Positions 5,671-6,418 of a stretch of DNA of 6,418 nucleotides are shown in pieces. Made by a program: the position numbers and the translations under genes. A model generated the notes under the pieces. The model was not told the origin of the DNA. It made no database searches and was given only the letters and a program-made list of their open reading frames with translations. Source of the DNA: Bacteroidota bacterium (GTDB taxonomy: Bacteria > Bacteroidota > Ignavibacteria > Tepidaquicellales > Tepidaquicellaceae); the NCBI GenBank assembly GCA_003519545.1, contig DOWN01000194.1:1-6418 (forward strand). The letters run 5' to 3'. Within the stretch, counting starts at the first letter, position 1, and the number at the start of each line of letters is the position of its first letter.

Positions 5671-6387
5671 ATGAGAAAAGATCCAAAAATGAAAATTAAA
5701 GTTTTAGTAGTTGATGATGAAAAAGACATCGTTGATTTATTGAAGTATAATCTTGAAAAAGAAAATGAGTTTGAAGTTATAACTGCATACAATGGAAAAG
5801 AAGCACTTGATATTCTTCAATCTGAAAAGCCGGCATTAATTTTACTTGATATTATGATGCCGGAATTGAATGGATTTGAAGTCTGTAAAAGATTAAAAAC
5901 AGAACCTGCTACTATGAAAATTCCGGTGATATTTTTAACAGCAAAAGAAAACGAAATTGATGAGATAGTCGGTCTTGAACTTGGTGCGGATGATTATATT
6001 CAAAAACCAATTTCACCGAGAAAAGTTATGGCGAGAATTAAATCAGTATTGAGAAGAAGCAATATTGATGCGGAGAATATGCAGCAAATTGAAGAGATCG
6101 TCAGATTCAGAAATTTAGAAGTTGATAGTGTTTCACACAGTGTAAAGATAAATAAAAAAGAAGTTTTCTTTCCGAAAAAAGAATTTCAACTCTTACATTT
6201 TTTATTGTCAAACAGAGGAAGAGTTTTTTCAAGAGAAATACTCTTAAATCAGATTTGGGGTGAAAATATTTATGTTATTGACAGAACTATTGATGTTCAT
6301 ATTGCAAAGGTTAGAGAAAAACTTGGTGAATATGCAGATTATATTGAAACCATAAAAGGTCTTGGTTACAGATTTAAAGACGCATAG
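5671..6387 (+). CDS. PhoB-like OmpR-family response regulator
   Basis: A 238-residue two-component transcription factor. The receiver domain (about 7-130) has acidic residues Asp15/Asp16 in KVLVVDDEKDIVDLL, phospho-acceptor Asp60 in LLDIMMPELNG, Thr90 and Lys112 in the QKPISPRK loop; all switch residues are present. The winged-helix domain (about 143-238) contains FPKKEFQLLHFLLSN, NQIWGE, the recognition-helix region YVIDRTIDVHIAKVREKL and the final YIETIKGLGYRFKDA. The overall pattern, including KYNLEKE and GLELGADDYIQKPISPR, is that of the PhoB-type regulators of Bacteroidetes/Chlorobi, usually followed by a PhoR-type kinase and linked to phosphate or envelope responses; the actual signal cannot be read here. 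Met7 (ATG at 5689) is an equally good start because most relatives begin right before the first strand. It follows the oxidoreductase-like gene by 36 bp on the same strand. The window ends 31 bp after its stop. Confidence 0.95.
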   Translation: MRKDPKMKIKVLVVDDEKDIVDLLKYNLEKENEFEVITAYNGKEALDILQSEKPALILLDIMMPELNGFEVCKRLKTEPATMKIPVIFLTAKENEIDEIVGLELGADDYIQKPISPRKVMARIKSVLRRSNIDAENMQQIEEIVRFRNLEVDSVSHSVKINKKEVFFPKKEFQLLHFLLSNRGRVFSREILLNQIWGENIYVIDRTIDVHIAKVREKLGEYADYIETIKGLGYRFKDA

Positions 6388-6418
6388 AAAAAAATCTATT
6401 TGATACAAAATAAAAACA

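Noticed and set aside
1..6418. CRISPR array, insertion sequence, phage gene, toxin-antitoxin or reverse-transcriptase system
   Set aside because: No regularly spaced repeats, terminal inverted repeats, transposase, integrase or retron-like motifs were seen on either strand; nearly all sequence is taken up by recognisable chromosomal genes.

Overview
This is a strongly AT-rich, gene-dense chromosomal window. It most likely comes from the Bacteroidetes/Chlorobi (FCB) group, and within it from an Ignavibacteria-like lineage. The clearest pointer is the C-terminal domain of the glycosidase, which carries the 'NYPNPFNPETKI ... YDISGK ... SSGVYIYEL' pattern of type IX secretion (Por) sorting domains and is especially frequent in Ignavibacteria. 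Supporting signs are lipoproteins with short signal peptides, a general lack of Shine-Dalgarno sequences, and promoter-like TAnnTTTG elements. The lineage is an inference. No 16S or other phylogenetic marker is present apart from the SRP RNA.

Left half, minus strand (3014 down to 1): an apparent four-gene operon. Its order is a monoheme cytochrome c lipoprotein, a secreted GH18 chitinase-like enzyme with a type IX sorting domain, an OmpR-family response regulator whose ATG overlaps the glycosidase stop by 4 bp, and a small lipoprotein cut off by the left edge. Three products are exported or surface-exposed and one is a cytoplasmic regulator. No histidine kinase for that regulator lies in the window. 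The 52-bp gap before the lipoprotein holds a perfect 7-4-7 tandem repeat built like a PhoB/OmpR binding site, followed by a consensus Bacteroidetes -7 element.

Middle, 3015-3165: a divergent intergenic region that must supply promoters for both gene groups.

Right half, plus strand (3166 to 6387): an LptF/LptG-family permease of the lipopolysaccharide transporter, the small bacterial SRP RNA gene (ffs), a Gfo/Idh/MocA-family protein lacking two of the three usual catalytic residues, and a PhoB-like response regulator. The regulator probably precedes a kinase gene beyond the right edge. A second 11-bp-period direct repeat sits just upstream of it.

Most of the window is ordinary household content. 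The parts worth a second look are the regulator coupled to a secreted glycosidase with its adjoining tandem-repeat site, and the catalytically altered Gfo/Idh/MocA protein. I do not see a clearly new defence, mobile or RNA-based system.
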